Positions 1 through 8,249 of a stretch of DNA of 61,744 nt are shown piece by piece. Position 1 is the stretch's first letter. Every line of letters begins with the position of its first letter. The notes under the pieces were generated by a model. The model saw nothing but the letters and a program-made list of their open reading frames with translations. It did not search any database and was not told where the DNA came from. The position numbers and the translations under genes were made by a program. The DNA is from Candidatus Limnocylindria bacterium (GTDB taxonomy: Bacteria > Chloroflexota > Limnocylindria > QHBO01): the NCBI GenBank assembly GCA_030146365.1, contig JASLBU010000234.1:1-61744 (forward strand), given 5' to 3'.

Positions 1-41
1 CGTCCCGAACGACGCGCGCTACCAAGCTGCGCCACGCCCCG
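1..41 (-). tRNA. tRNA-Pro(CGG), 5' part only, cut by window edge
   Basis: Read on the minus strand, this is the 5' part of a tRNA. It has the acceptor strand CGGGGCG, a D arm with GCGC/GCGC stems, and an anticodon stem CGTCG followed by loop TTCGGGA, giving anticodon CGG (proline). The 3' half lies outside the window. The 5' part is nearly identical to the complete tRNA-Pro at 40617-40690. Confidence 0.85.
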
Positions 42-100
42 ACCGAAGGGCGGCATCGTAACAGGCGGCGCGAGCATCGGTCCAACGGCAACCGGCCGCC

Positions 101-106
101 TATGAT
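101..106 (+). promoter_or_regulatory. -10-like box TATGAT, leaderless spacing
   Basis: TATGAT ends 9 nt before the ATG at 116. With initiation 6-9 nt after the box, the transcript would begin at or next to the start codon. No Shine-Dalgarno sequence is visible between box and ATG. Confidence 0.5.
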
Positions 107-115
107 CCGCGCGAC

Positions 116-1267
116 ATGCGAACGCTTCCGATCGGCCAGCATGACGAACTGCTCCTGGGGTGGACCATGCTCGCGAAGGCGGCGGTCCTCTTCGTCGGCT
201 TCATGGCCCTGTGGGCGGCCACCGCGGGCATCCCCGGCCCGCTTGACCCGTGGCACCGGTGGGATGCACCGCACTACACCGACATCGCGATCTGGGGCTA
301 CATGGCCCACGATCCGGGCACATTGACCTACCCGGGGTATCGGCAGGATTTCCCGGGTGACCTCGACCTCTACATCGTCTTCTTCCCGCTCTACCCGTGG
401 CTCGTCGGTGCCGTGAATGCGGTTCTGGGCCTTCCGGTTGTGTCGGCATTCGTGGTCAGCACGCTGGCGTCACTGTTCGTCGCGCCACTCCTCTACCGCC
501 TGGTATCCGTGGACCTCGGTCCTCGCGCGGGGCTCTGGGCGGCCGGCTTCCTCCTGATCTTTCCGACGGCGTACTTCCTCCACATCGGCTACACGGAGTC
601 GCTGTTCCTGGCGCTGGCGTTCGGTTCGCTCTGGCTGGCAAGGACCGACCGGTGGTGGGCGGCGGGGTTGTTGGGCGGGCTCGCGGCGCTGACCCGCGCC
701 AACGGTCTCGTCTTGATCCCGGCGCTCGCCGTGGAGGCCTACCTGCAGTGGCGCCTCACACGCCGGTTCGACGTGCGCTGGCCGGTCGCGCTCGCGGCCG
801 TCGCGATTGGCTTCGGGATCTACCTGGGCGTCAACGTCGCGGTGTACGGCGACCCGCTCGCCTTCAGCGAGATCCAGCGCTCGCACTGGTTCAAGGATCT
901 CTCGCCTCCGTGGGAGGGCATCGAGGGCATGCTCGGCTGGACGCGAAACGAGGACCCGGATACCGCCCTCATGCTCGGCTGGATGGAGCTGCTGTTCACC
1001 CTGATGGGGCTGCTGGCCACGGTCGCGACCGCGATCTGGCTCCGGCCGACCTGGGCGGCGTGGATGGCGGGGAACTGGCTGCTGATCGTGGGCACCGGCT
1101 TCGTGATGAGCGTGCCTCGCTACAGCCTGGTCCTGTTCGGCGTGATGGCATGGGCCGGGCTGGCGGCCGAGCGGTGGAGAGTCGTCGGCTGGCTGTTGGC
1201 GGCCGGGTCACTCGCCGCGATGGTGTACTTCACCTGGCGGTTCGGGGCGGGGCGCTGGGCGTTCTGA
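116..1267 (+). CDS. PIG-V-like integral membrane mannosyltransferase
   Basis: A 383-residue polytopic membrane protein with about nine hydrophobic segments. Near residues 46-60 is the motif WHRWDAPHYTDIAIWGY, which matches the luminal WD..HY motif of the PIG-V/GPI mannosyltransferase 2 family. Later segments contain YTESLF and LTRANG, also typical of this family. Bacterial members are GT-C enzymes expected to use a polyprenyl-phosphate sugar donor outside the membrane. A polyprenol-phosphate-sugar synthase that could supply such a donor is encoded at 47287-48078. The acceptor is unknown. The ATG at 116 is chosen because a -10-like box sits 9 nt upstream. The gene stands alone, followed by a 350-bp gap. 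Confidence 0.75.
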   Translation: MRTLPIGQHDELLLGWTMLAKAAVLFVGFMALWAATAGIPGPLDPWHRWDAPHYTDIAIWGYMAHDPGTLTYPGYRQDFPGDLDLYIVFFPLYPWLVGAVNAVLGLPVVSAFVVSTLASLFVAPLLYRLVSVDLGPRAGLWAAGFLLIFPTAYFLHIGYTESLFLALAFGSLWLARTDRWWAAGLLGGLAALTRANGLVLIPALAVEAYLQWRLTRRFDVRWPVALAAVAIGFGIYLGVNVAVYGDPLAFSEIQRSHWFKDLSPPWEGIEGMLGWTRNEDPDTALMLGWMELLFTLMGLLATVATAIWLRPTWAAWMAGNWLLIVGTGFVMSVPRYSLVLFGVMAWAGLAAERWRVVGWLLAAGSLAAMVYFTWRFGAGRWAF

Positions 1268-1617
1268 GCGCTCCGGGCATGCAAATGTCCTGAAGGAACC
1301 GCGGCGATCGTTGAGGCGATCTCGGACCGACCAGCTGCCCCTTCAGGACCTCCTCATCATCGTTCCGGGGACCGGCATGCGCAAGCCGTCCTGTCCACAA
1401 CTTCGGGATCGGCGCACCGGGTTATCCACGTCCTGTCCCCATCCCACATGGCCGGCGCGTGCCCCTTGAAACCTTTCCGGGACGGGGGGCGCTCTACGAG
1501 CGTCCATCCCATGGGTTGGGCCGTGGGCCTGTTGCCGTCCACGCGCCGCGCAGCCTCCGAACCGTCCCATCACGCCAGGCGCGGCATGGCGGGTGGCGGG
1601 GATGATCGCTACGGCGT
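1268..1617. other. 350-bp convergent intergenic region with inverted repeats
   Basis: No convincing gene. It holds a perfect 10-bp inverted repeat, GTCCTGAAGG (1287-1296) and CCTTCAGGAC (1340-1349), separated by 43 nt. It also has a short hairpin CGCTC-TAC-GAGCG (1490-1502), plausibly a terminator between two convergent genes. The nonamer TTATCCACG at 1422-1430 differs by one base from a DnaA box, but no cluster of boxes is present. Confidence 0.4.
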
Positions 1618-3120
1618 TCACCGGCGACTGCGGTCGTCGACCACCTCGGTGACCGCGTGGCGTGCCGCCCGGAGCCAGGCTCCATCGACGTCCGCGACCG
1701 GGACGCTCGTCGCCAGGTATCCGTCCGGGCGGACGAGCCATGCCCGGTCGTTCCCGTAGACGGAGCCCGTGCCGATGACGACCACGGGGAGGACGGCCTC
1801 GACCGGCACCGGGGCCACCACGACGAAGCCGGCCCCAAGGCGCTCGCGCAGACGGCCCTTGGAGCCGAGACTCACGTCCGGCGCCACCGTCCCGTGGCGG
1901 GGCAGCCGGGCGTCGTCCGGACCGGCCGCGGGGTAGCGCGCCGGTTCAGCCAGCCGGCCGGAGTTCACGCGGCGCCGGAACCACGCCGACCAGGGCGCCA
2001 GGCGGAGGACGACGTCGCGCCATGCACGCCGGATGAGCCCATGGGGCGCCATGAACCGCATGGTGGCCGCGGTGGCAGCCAGGTTGTCCAGGGCGGCGGC
2101 GCGGCGTTCCACCTCGTAGCCCTCCAGGAGCCGGGCCGGCGCGCCGTGCTTCACGACCCACGCCAACCGCCAGGCGAGGTTCTCGGCATCGGCCACGCCT
2201 GAGTTCAGCCCACGCGCCCCGAACGGCGACATGACGTGCGCGGCGTCCCCGGCCAGGAACACCCGGCCCTGCCTGAATCGGTCCGCGACCCGCTGGCTGA
2301 AGCGATAGGCCGTCAGCCACACCAGCTCGTATGGCGTGGTCTCCCCCACGACCTGGCGGATGCGGCGGTCGAGCCGCCCGTTCGAGCGCTCGGCGTCGAC
2401 ATCGGTGTGGGGCGGGACCTGCCAGTCGATGCGCCACACGCCATCCGGCTGAGGGTGGATCAGCACCTGGCGCCCGGGGTTCCAGGGCGGATCGAAGTGG
2501 AAGTGCCGCTCGTTCGTGAACGCCAGGTCGGCTCGCACGTCGGCGATCAGGAACCGGTCGTCGAACGTCGAGCCCGGAAAGCCGGTGCCGGTCGCGTGGC
2601 GCGTCACGGAGTGCGCGCCGTCGGCACCGACCACCCACGCGAACCGCTCCTCGAGGACGCCGTCGGGGGTGGCGAGCGTGATATCGACGCCACCGTCGTC
2701 CTGGCGCAGGCCGGTGAGCCCGTGCCCCCTGCGAACCCGCACGCCGAGCTCCTCCAGCCGGCCTTCGAGCACCTCCTCCACCTCCGACTGGCTGATGTTC
2801 ACGAATGGCGGGAAGTGCTCGTCGCTGGTCGACAGCCGGACTTCGAAGAGCTCTCGTCCGCGGTACCACGTGCGGCCCACCTGCCACCGAACGCCACGCT
2901 CCGCGATGCGATCCCCCACGCCGATGCGCGCCCAGATCTCCAGCGTTTCGCGCTGCATGCAGATCGCCTTTGAGCCGATGCGCCGCGGCTCCACTTCCGC
3001 CTCGAAGACCGCCACGCCGACGCCGTGCTGTGCCAGCCGCGCGGCGAGCGTCAGGCCGACCGCTCCCGCGCCGATGACCGCGACCCGCGGCTCAGTCCGT
3101 GAGTGCGTCCCAGACCTCAC
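1618..3120 (-). CDS. FAD-dependent aromatic monooxygenase (PheA/TfdB/UbiH family)
   Basis: A 500-residue flavoprotein monooxygenase. It begins with a Rossmann motif, VIGAGAVGLTLAARLAQHG, followed by an acidic FAD-ribose-binding residue in VFEAE. The central DG motif is WVVGADGAHSVTR, and the second FAD motif is VFLAGDAAHVMSPFGARGLNSG. These features define NAD(P)H-dependent hydroxylases of the phenol hydroxylase/MhpA class. The natural substrate cannot be read from sequence. The GTG at 3120 is the only sensible start close to the FAD motif, and it overlaps the end of the metallo-hydrolase gene by 29 nt, so the two are probably translated as a unit. A small-molecule catabolic or detoxifying pair is likely. 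Confidence 0.8.
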   Translation of the reverse strand: MRSGTHSRTEPRVAVIGAGAVGLTLAARLAQHGVGVAVFEAEVEPRRIGSKAICMQRETLEIWARIGVGDRIAERGVRWQVGRTWYRGRELFEVRLSTSDEHFPPFVNISQSEVEEVLEGRLEELGVRVRRGHGLTGLRQDDGGVDITLATPDGVLEERFAWVVGADGAHSVTRHATGTGFPGSTFDDRFLIADVRADLAFTNERHFHFDPPWNPGRQVLIHPQPDGVWRIDWQVPPHTDVDAERSNGRLDRRIRQVVGETTPYELVWLTAYRFSQRVADRFRQGRVFLAGDAAHVMSPFGARGLNSGVADAENLAWRLAWVVKHGAPARLLEGYEVERRAAALDNLAATAATMRFMAPHGLIRRAWRDVVLRLAPWSAWFRRRVNSGRLAEPARYPAAGPDDARLPRHGTVAPDVSLGSKGRLRERLGAGFVVVAPVPVEAVLPVVVIGTGSVYGNDRAWLVRPDGYLATSVPVADVDGAWLRAARHAVTEVVDDRSRR

Positions 3121-4045
3121 GGTCCCGTTCGGCCGTCCAGATGCGGGGATGCTCGATGCCGTCGAGCTCGTCCCAGGCGCGCTGCACGTTGAACGGCATG
3201 GTGTGTTCGAAGATCGGGAAGCCCGCGTAGCGCGGGGCGAGCTGCCCGTGGACCCCCTCGAACGCCTCGCGCAGCGTGCCGCCAGCGTCTCGGACCGAGC
3301 GCGTGCCGGCGAGGGTGGTGCGGACGAATGCCCGGGTATCGTCGATGGCCGTTCCGACGGCGTCGCCGCGCACCACCGGCCCGCGACCGCCGACGAGCTG
3401 ATCGGCATCCAGCGCCGCCACGGCATCCAGGGTCGACGTGGACCACTCCGCCGGATACGAGTCGCCCATGTAGGGGGCGGCCTGCGCCTCCACCAGGTCG
3501 CCGGCGAACAGGATGCGCTCCTCCGGCAGCCACACCACGATGTCCCCGCTGGTGTGCCCGCGCCCGAGGTACCGCAGCTCGACCGTCCGATCACCAAGCT
3601 CGAGGCGCATCACCTCGTCGAACGTGTACGTCGGATGCGTCAGGCCGGGGATCGTCTCGGCACCGGCGAACAGGCGCGGCATGCGGCCTTGTTCGCTGGT
3701 CCAGTCCTGTTGCCCGCGCTCTTGGATGAGGGCCTTCGTGTTTGCGTGCGCGATCACGCGGCGCGCGCGAAAGGCACTTGCACCCAGTGTCCGGACGGCG
3801 TGATAGTGGGTGAGCACCAGGTCGCCGAAGGGCAGGCCGCTGATCCGCGCACGGATCACGTCGATCCACTTCTGCGCCATGAACGGCGTCGCGCGGGCCT
3901 CGATGGCGAGGACCGCATCGGTCCCGACGATGCACCCGACGTTCGGGTCGCCCTCCGCCGTGAACGCGAACACCCCCTCGGCCAGCTGCTCGATGGTCGC
4001 CTGCTTCTCCTCGAGATCCGCCGATGAGGCGAACGGCTTCGGCAT
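3092..4045 (-). CDS. MBL-fold metallo-hydrolase with altered metal motif
   Basis: A 317-residue metallo-beta-lactamase-fold protein. The first metal motif reads THYHAVRTLGAS, so the usual HxHxDH is HYHAVR: the conserved Asp of the second metal site is replaced. Downstream ligands look normal: GHTSGD near residue 178 and FAGDLVE near 198. The ATG at 4045 is preceded by a -10-like TACCAT only 6 nt away, indicating a leaderless start; a longer reading frame upstream lacks family similarity. It is coupled to the downstream FAD monooxygenase. The substrate is unknown. Hydrolysis of an ester, lactone or thioester product of the oxygenase is a reasonable guess. Confidence 0.75.
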   Translation of the reverse strand: MPKPFASSADLEEKQATIEQLAEGVFAFTAEGDPNVGCIVGTDAVLAIEARATPFMAQKWIDVIRARISGLPFGDLVLTHYHAVRTLGASAFRARRVIAHANTKALIQERGQQDWTSEQGRMPRLFAGAETIPGLTHPTYTFDEVMRLELGDRTVELRYLGRGHTSGDIVVWLPEERILFAGDLVEAQAAPYMGDSYPAEWSTSTLDAVAALDADQLVGGRGPVVRGDAVGTAIDDTRAFVRTTLAGTRSVRDAGGTLREAFEGVHGQLAPRYAGFPIFEHTMPFNVQRAWDELDGIEHPRIWTAERDREVWDALTD

Positions 4046-4051
4046 GCCCAG

Positions 4052-4057
4052 ATGGTA
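4052..4057 (-). promoter_or_regulatory. -10-like box TACCAT, leaderless spacing
   Basis: On the minus strand TACCAT ends 6 nt before the ATG at 4045 of the metallo-hydrolase gene. Confidence 0.45.
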
Positions 4058-4119
4058 CCCGGGAAATGGCACGCTTACGGTCATGGTTTTTCGGCGTGAT
4101 CCACAGGGCTTCGATTCGG

Positions 4120-4125
4120 TACGAT
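4120..4125 (+). promoter_or_regulatory. -10-like box TACGAT with led transcript
   Basis: TACGAT lies 29 nt before the cupredoxin ATG at 4155. Between them is a strong Shine-Dalgarno sequence GAGGAG four nt before the ATG region, so this gene has a conventional leader, unlike many neighbours. Confidence 0.4.
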
Positions 4126-4154
4126 TGGGTCCGTTTCTGCGCCCCGAGGAGCTC

Positions 4155-4685
4155 ATGGGACCCAGCCGACGCATCGTCCTGCTCGCCACCTGCCTGTCGC
4201 TCGCGATCGTTGGCAGTGTCGTCCCCCCGCCATCCGCCATCCGCGGCGGCACGACCCACCAGGTCGAGATCGTCGATTTCGCCTTTCACCCGCCATCGAT
4301 CACGATCACGGCAGGAGACACGGTGACCTGGACGAATGCCGATGCGGTGGCACACACGGCAACGAGTACGTCTGGCGTCTTCGATTCCGGAGCCCTGGAG
4401 CAGGGCCAGTCGTACAGCTTCACCTTCTCAATGCCCGGAACCTACGCCTATCTGTGCACGCCTCACCCGGCGATGACCGGTGAGGTCGTCGTGCTCCCGG
4501 CAACCGTCCCGACGGCCCCGCCTGCTGCCTCTCCCGCGCCATCATCGGGCGCCCTCCCCGATGTCGCGATGCAACCACCGAACAAGCCCGGGCCGCCGGG
4601 CGGCGTCGGCCTGTACGCGGCCGCCGGCATCCTGGCCGCGGCGCTGACGGTCCGACGAGTTGCCCGGCGCTGCAACGGGCACTGA
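4155..4685 (+). CDS. membrane-anchored cupredoxin (plastocyanin-like)
   Basis: A 176-residue protein with an N-terminal hydrophobic signal segment, a single blue-copper domain (about residues 35-120), a Pro/Ala-rich linker and a C-terminal hydrophobic segment followed by basic residues. The type-1 copper ligands are visible: His in AVAHTAT, and Cys, His and Met in YLCTPHPAM. It is therefore probably an extracytoplasmic electron carrier held by a C-terminal membrane anchor. The start is supported by GAGGAG just upstream. No oxidase or reductase partner is adjacent, so its redox partners are unknown. Confidence 0.85.
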   Translation: MGPSRRIVLLATCLSLAIVGSVVPPPSAIRGGTTHQVEIVDFAFHPPSITITAGDTVTWTNADAVAHTATSTSGVFDSGALEQGQSYSFTFSMPGTYAYLCTPHPAMTGEVVVLPATVPTAPPAASPAPSSGALPDVAMQPPNKPGPPGGVGLYAAAGILAAALTVRRVARRCNGH

Positions 4686-4747
4686 CAGTCTCACGCCGAG
4701 GATCGGAGTGTTCGCGGGGGCGGCACGAGGTCGCGGAGTGCCCGGCG

Positions 4748-4769
4748 CGGTGCCAGCGTCACGGCACCG
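4748..4769. terminator. hairpin at serA 3' end
   Basis: CGGTGCC (4748-4754) and GGCACCG (4763-4769) can form a 7-bp stem with an 8-nt loop that contains the serA stop codon. It lies between the convergent cupredoxin and serA genes. There is no U-tract, so termination is only a possibility. Confidence 0.3.
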
Positions 4770-6363
4770 GCAGATCGACCACCCGAGCGTCGAGAATGCC
4801 GGCAACCCCCTGAAGGCGCCCGAGCACCGATGGACCGACCGGGTCATCCACCGAGACGAACATCATTGCCTCACCGCGCTCGGAAAGACGTGACAGCTCC
4901 AGCGAACTGATGTTGATGTCGGCATCCGCAAGGATCGTCCCCACCGCGCCGACGACGCCGGGACGGTCGTGGTGGCGTGTCACCAGCATGAGGCCCGTCA
5001 ACTCCGCATCGATCGTGAAGCCGTCCACCTCGGCGAGATGGGGTCGGCCGTGTGCGGTGGACCCCGCGAGGCGCAGAACCCCACGCTCGTCGGCTGCGCC
5101 GATGCTGAGCTTGACCAATGAAGCCCACGGCTCCGACGAAGGCGTCCGCTCCTCGCGGACGAGGAGGCCGCGGTCACCGGCCACGACATCGGCGTTCACC
5201 GCATTTACCCGCTGGTCCGTGACCGCTTCCAGGATGCCCGCCAGAGCTGCAGTGCGGATCGGCGCGCACTCCTCCGCGGCGATCTCTCCGGCGTACGTGA
5301 GCGCAATCGTGTCGAAGGCGGACGGCGCCAGCTGCCTCGCAAGGATGGCGAGCCGGCGCCCGAGCTCCACGTACGGGCGCAGCCGCGGCGCCGTGTCGGT
5401 CGCGATCGCCGGGGCGTTCACTGCGTAGGGCGGAGTGACGCCGCCGAGGGCCATGACGACCTGCTCGGCCATCTCGATGCCGACCCGGTCCTGGGCCTCG
5501 GCGGTCGAGGCTCCCAGGTGGGGCGTGAGGACCACGTTTGGGGCCGTTCGGAGCGGGTTGTCGTGCGCCATCGGCTCCGACGAAAAGACATCGATCGCGG
5601 CGCCCGCCAGGTGGCCCGCCCGGAGCGCATCAGCCATGGCCCGCTCATCGACCAGCCCGCCGCGGGCAACGTTGAGGATGAAGGCGCCGGGCTTGGTCGC
5701 ATCCAGCTGCGCCCGTCCAAGCATTCCGCGGGTTTGCGGCGTGAGCGGCGTGTGGATGGTGATCACGTCCGCCCGGTGAAGCACCTCGGCCAAGCCGACG
5801 AGCTTCGCCCCATGCTCGGCCGCCTGCTCCTCGGTGAGGTACGGGTCATTCGTCAGGATGCGCATCTCGAAGCCGGCTGCACGACGTGCCACCGCCTTGC
5901 CGATCTTTCCAAGGCCGATGATTCCCAGCGTCTTGCCGCGCAGCTCGCGTCCGGTGAAGGCGGCGCGTTCCCAGTCGCCGCGCCGTACCGAGTCGTTTGC
6001 TTCGGGGACGTGGCGGAGAAGCGCCAGCATCAGCGCCATGGTGTGCTCCGCCGCGGCGATCGTGTTGCCTGTCGGAGCATTCACGATCATCACCCCCGCG
6101 CGGGTGGCCGCCTCCACGTCGATTCGGTCGATGCCGACGCTTGCCACTCCGACGACGCTCAGCCTCGGCTCCGCGGCAGCCAGTAGCTCGGCGTCGACGC
6201 GAGTCTGCGAGCGGACGACGATGGCGTCCCACCCGTTGCCCTCGGCCAGCAATCCGAGCAGCGCTTCACGCGTCAACCCCGGCCGCAGCTCCGTCTCGTG
6301 CGCTGTGGAGAGCATGTCGATGGCGGCAGCCGCCACCGGTTCCGCGATCAGGATGCGTGACAT
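4759..6363 (-). CDS. serA: D-3-phosphoglycerate dehydrogenase
   Basis: A 534-residue type-I (long) PGDH, the first step of serine biosynthesis (3-phosphoglycerate to 3-phosphohydroxypyruvate). It shows the NAD motif GLGKIGKAVARR near residue 147, NVARGGLVDE (substrate Arg) and LTPHLGAST (catalytic His). An intervening ASB-like domain follows, and the C-terminal ACT domain includes DRPGVVGAVGTILADADINI. The length matches the roughly 525-residue form found in Actinobacteria, Bacillus and Chloroflexota. The ATG at 6363 has TAGACT 7 nt upstream, suggesting a leaderless mRNA. It is divergent from ppa. Confidence 0.95.
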   Translation of the reverse strand: MSRILIAEPVAAAAIDMLSTAHETELRPGLTREALLGLLAEGNGWDAIVVRSQTRVDAELLAAAEPRLSVVGVASVGIDRIDVEAATRAGVMIVNAPTGNTIAAAEHTMALMLALLRHVPEANDSVRRGDWERAAFTGRELRGKTLGIIGLGKIGKAVARRAAGFEMRILTNDPYLTEEQAAEHGAKLVGLAEVLHRADVITIHTPLTPQTRGMLGRAQLDATKPGAFILNVARGGLVDERAMADALRAGHLAGAAIDVFSSEPMAHDNPLRTAPNVVLTPHLGASTAEAQDRVGIEMAEQVVMALGGVTPPYAVNAPAIATDTAPRLRPYVELGRRLAILARQLAPSAFDTIALTYAGEIAAEECAPIRTAALAGILEAVTDQRVNAVNADVVAGDRGLLVREERTPSSEPWASLVKLSIGAADERGVLRLAGSTAHGRPHLAEVDGFTIDAELTGLMLVTRHHDRPGVVGAVGTILADADINISSLELSRLSERGEAMMFVSVDDPVGPSVLGRLQGVAGILDARVVDLPVP

Positions 6364-6370
6364 GCGCCCG

Positions 6371-6376
6371 AGTCTA
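6371..6376 (-). promoter_or_regulatory. -10-like box TAGACT, leaderless spacing (serA)
   Basis: TAGACT on the minus strand ends 7 nt before the serA ATG at 6363. No Shine-Dalgarno sequence intervenes. Confidence 0.5.
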
Positions 6377-6404
6377 CCCGCCGGTGGACTCGCGACCCGT
6401 CGAG

Positions 6405-6410
6405 CATACT
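6405..6410 (+). promoter_or_regulatory. -10-like box CATACT, leaderless spacing (ppa)
   Basis: CATACT ends 6 nt before the GTG at 6417. The spacing matches the other leaderless candidates, although the first base deviates from TAnnnT. Confidence 0.35.
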
Positions 6411-6416
6411 GTCGGC

Positions 6417-6941
6417 GTGGACCCCGCCGTACGTGCGCCAATCGAGGTCGTCGTTGAGATTCCCTCGGGGAGCCGCAACAAGTACGAGTACGACCACGCG
6501 CGGCACCGGTTCGTGCTCGACCGGATCCTCTACTCGAGCGTGCACTACCCAGCCGACTACGGTTTCATCGAGGGGTCGATGGCCGAGGATGGTGACCCTC
6601 TCGACGTGCTGGTTCTGATTGCCGAGCCGACCTTCCCCGGATGCGTCGTGCGCGCCAGACCCATCGGCGTGCTGGACATGACCGATGACAAGGGACACGA
6701 CTACAAGATCCTCTCCGTCGCCCACGACGACCCGCGTTGGGAGCGCGTGTGGAGCATGGAGGACCTCGCGCCGCATCGACTTCGCGAGATCGAGAACTTC
6801 TTCGAGACCTACAAGACGCTCGAGGGCCGCCTGAGCCGCGTGGAGGGATGGCTCGGCATCGACGACGCCTGGCGGATCATCCAGGCGGCGATCATTGCGG
6901 GTGGTGAACCGCCCATTGCGCAGCCCGGCACCTGGCGCTGA
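6417..6941 (+). CDS. ppa: inorganic pyrophosphatase (family I)
   Basis: A 174-residue soluble family-I pyrophosphatase that hydrolyses PPi to two phosphates. It shows EIPSGSRNKYEYD, YPADYGFI, the metal-binding signature DGDPLDVLVL, and DDKGHDYKIL with HRLREIENFFETYK. This is the standard prokaryotic hexameric form. The GTG at 6417 gives the usual N-terminus and lies 6 nt after a -10-like box. Its stop is 12 bp from the stop of the convergent lysyl oxidase gene. Confidence 0.95.
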   Translation: MDPAVRAPIEVVVEIPSGSRNKYEYDHARHRFVLDRILYSSVHYPADYGFIEGSMAEDGDPLDVLVLIAEPTFPGCVVRARPIGVLDMTDDKGHDYKILSVAHDDPRWERVWSMEDLAPHRLREIENFFETYKTLEGRLSRVEGWLGIDDAWRIIQAAIIAGGEPPIAQPGTWR

Positions 6942-6953
6942 GCTGCCCGGCGG

Positions 6954-8249
6954 TCACTGGAGGCCGCGATGCAGGAACGCCGTCATCTGGCCGCGTGTGA
7001 CCGGCGCCCGCGGACAGAACCGGTCGCTCGCGCATCCGGCCGTCACGCCCGCCGCCGCGATGCGGTTGATGTCGGCCTCATGCGCCGACGCGTCGTCATC
7101 GCTGAAGAAGTCCCTCGCCTCGGGGGGCAGATCAAGCGCTCGGGCCAGGAAGCTGGCCATCTGTTCGCGCGTCACCATCCCGCGTGGGCAGAAGCGACCC
7201 GGGCCGCAGCCGGCGCTGATGCCGGCCTCCGCAACGCGGTTGATGTCACCCTGGTGCGACGATCCGCTGTCATCACTGAAGTAGTCCCCCGTAGCTGCCG
7301 GAAGCCGCAGCGCGCGGGCAAGGAAGCTGGCCATCTGTTCGCGCGTGACCGGGTTGCTCGTGCAGAACAGGTTCGGAGCGCAGCCGACGGTGATGCCCTC
7401 CTGGTACGCCCAGGCAATGTCGCTCCTGAAGATCGAGGACTCGATGTCGTTGATACAGGTGCGGCCGTTGCCCTCCACGGTCACCGCCGACGACGATCCG
7501 ATGCGCACCCGGGCCCAGGCGCACTGGTTGGTGTCGTCCGATTCCGAGAAGAATCCGTACGGATCCACGGTGGCACGAACGTAGTACGTGCCCGCCGGCA
7601 CGTTGGTGATGTCGACCCACTGCCACGCCAGGTAGTACTCGTACTGGTCGCCCCATCCCACGCTGATCCCCATCCGGTTGCTGAGCGCGCCAGAACTCGT
7701 CCCGCACATCGTGCCGCGGTAGTACGACCCGTTGTAGCCGGGGAGCGATGTGGCCCACGGGTGCGAGTCGAGGAAGCAGAAGCCGACCTTCGCACCGCGG
7801 AAGGTGCCACTGCTCCCCCACATGTCGTATCGCATCATCTCGTTGACGTGCCAGTGGTCGTGCCCGTCACCGGCGTACGATGCGACCGCATCGGTCAGCG
7901 CCTGGTGAACGACCGGTGCCGTGCGCGACGTGCTGTCGTAGAAGACCTGCGTCATCTGCATGGGCGACGAGGTGTCGGGTCGGCTCCCGCGAAGCTCGAA
8001 GTGCCCCTGCCCCACGTTGACCATCATGGCCGTGAAGCGGAGTAACCGGCGACCGTTGACGACCTCGATCCTGAAGTCCCGGAGCGGGGACATGGCGAGG
8101 TCAGGCTGCAGGCCAGCGCTCGCCTGAGCCGGAGACGCGGTAGCGAAGCTGGCCCCGCCCGCGACCATCACGCCGAGGAGGTAGACAAGGACAAGAACGG
8201 GGACGCCACGCCTCGGGGAAGCTCCGCGGCGTGGCCGCCCGGGTCGCAT
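6954..8249 (-). CDS. secreted lysyl oxidase-domain protein with three SLH repeats
   Basis: A 431-residue exported protein. It has a signal peptide (hydrophobic stretch about residues 16-42 ending near ASPAQA) and a lysyl oxidase domain about residues 48-255. That domain contains the copper-binding cluster DGDGHDHWHV and aromatic-rich sequence such as GWGDQYEYYLAWQW. Three SLH-type repeats follow (about 262-431), each with GC....FCP and VTREQMASFL or VTRGQMTAFL. Lysyl oxidases are copper amine oxidases that make aldehydes on Lys side chains for crosslinking; the SLH repeats would hold this one on the cell wall. Its ATG overlaps the stop of the sugar dehydrogenase gene (TGATG), so the two are coupled. 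The substrate protein is unknown. Confidence 0.85.
   Translation of the reverse strand: MRPGRPRRGASPRRGVPVLVLVYLLGVMVAGGASFATASPAQASAGLQPDLAMSPLRDFRIEVVNGRRLLRFTAMMVNVGQGHFELRGSRPDTSSPMQMTQVFYDSTSRTAPVVHQALTDAVASYAGDGHDHWHVNEMMRYDMWGSSGTFRGAKVGFCFLDSHPWATSLPGYNGSYYRGTMCGTSSGALSNRMGISVGWGDQYEYYLAWQWVDITNVPAGTYYVRATVDPYGFFSESDDTNQCAWARVRIGSSSAVTVEGNGRTCINDIESSIFRSDIAWAYQEGITVGCAPNLFCTSNPVTREQMASFLARALRLPAATGDYFSDDSGSSHQGDINRVAEAGISAGCGPGRFCPRGMVTREQMASFLARALDLPPEARDFFSDDDASAHEADINRIAAAGVTAGCASDRFCPRAPVTRGQMTAFLHRGLQ

Noticed and set aside
1385..1432. DnaA-box-like nonamers suggesting a replication origin
   Set aside because: Only one near-match and one weak match, no AT-rich stretch, and no dnaA, dnaN or gyr genes nearby.
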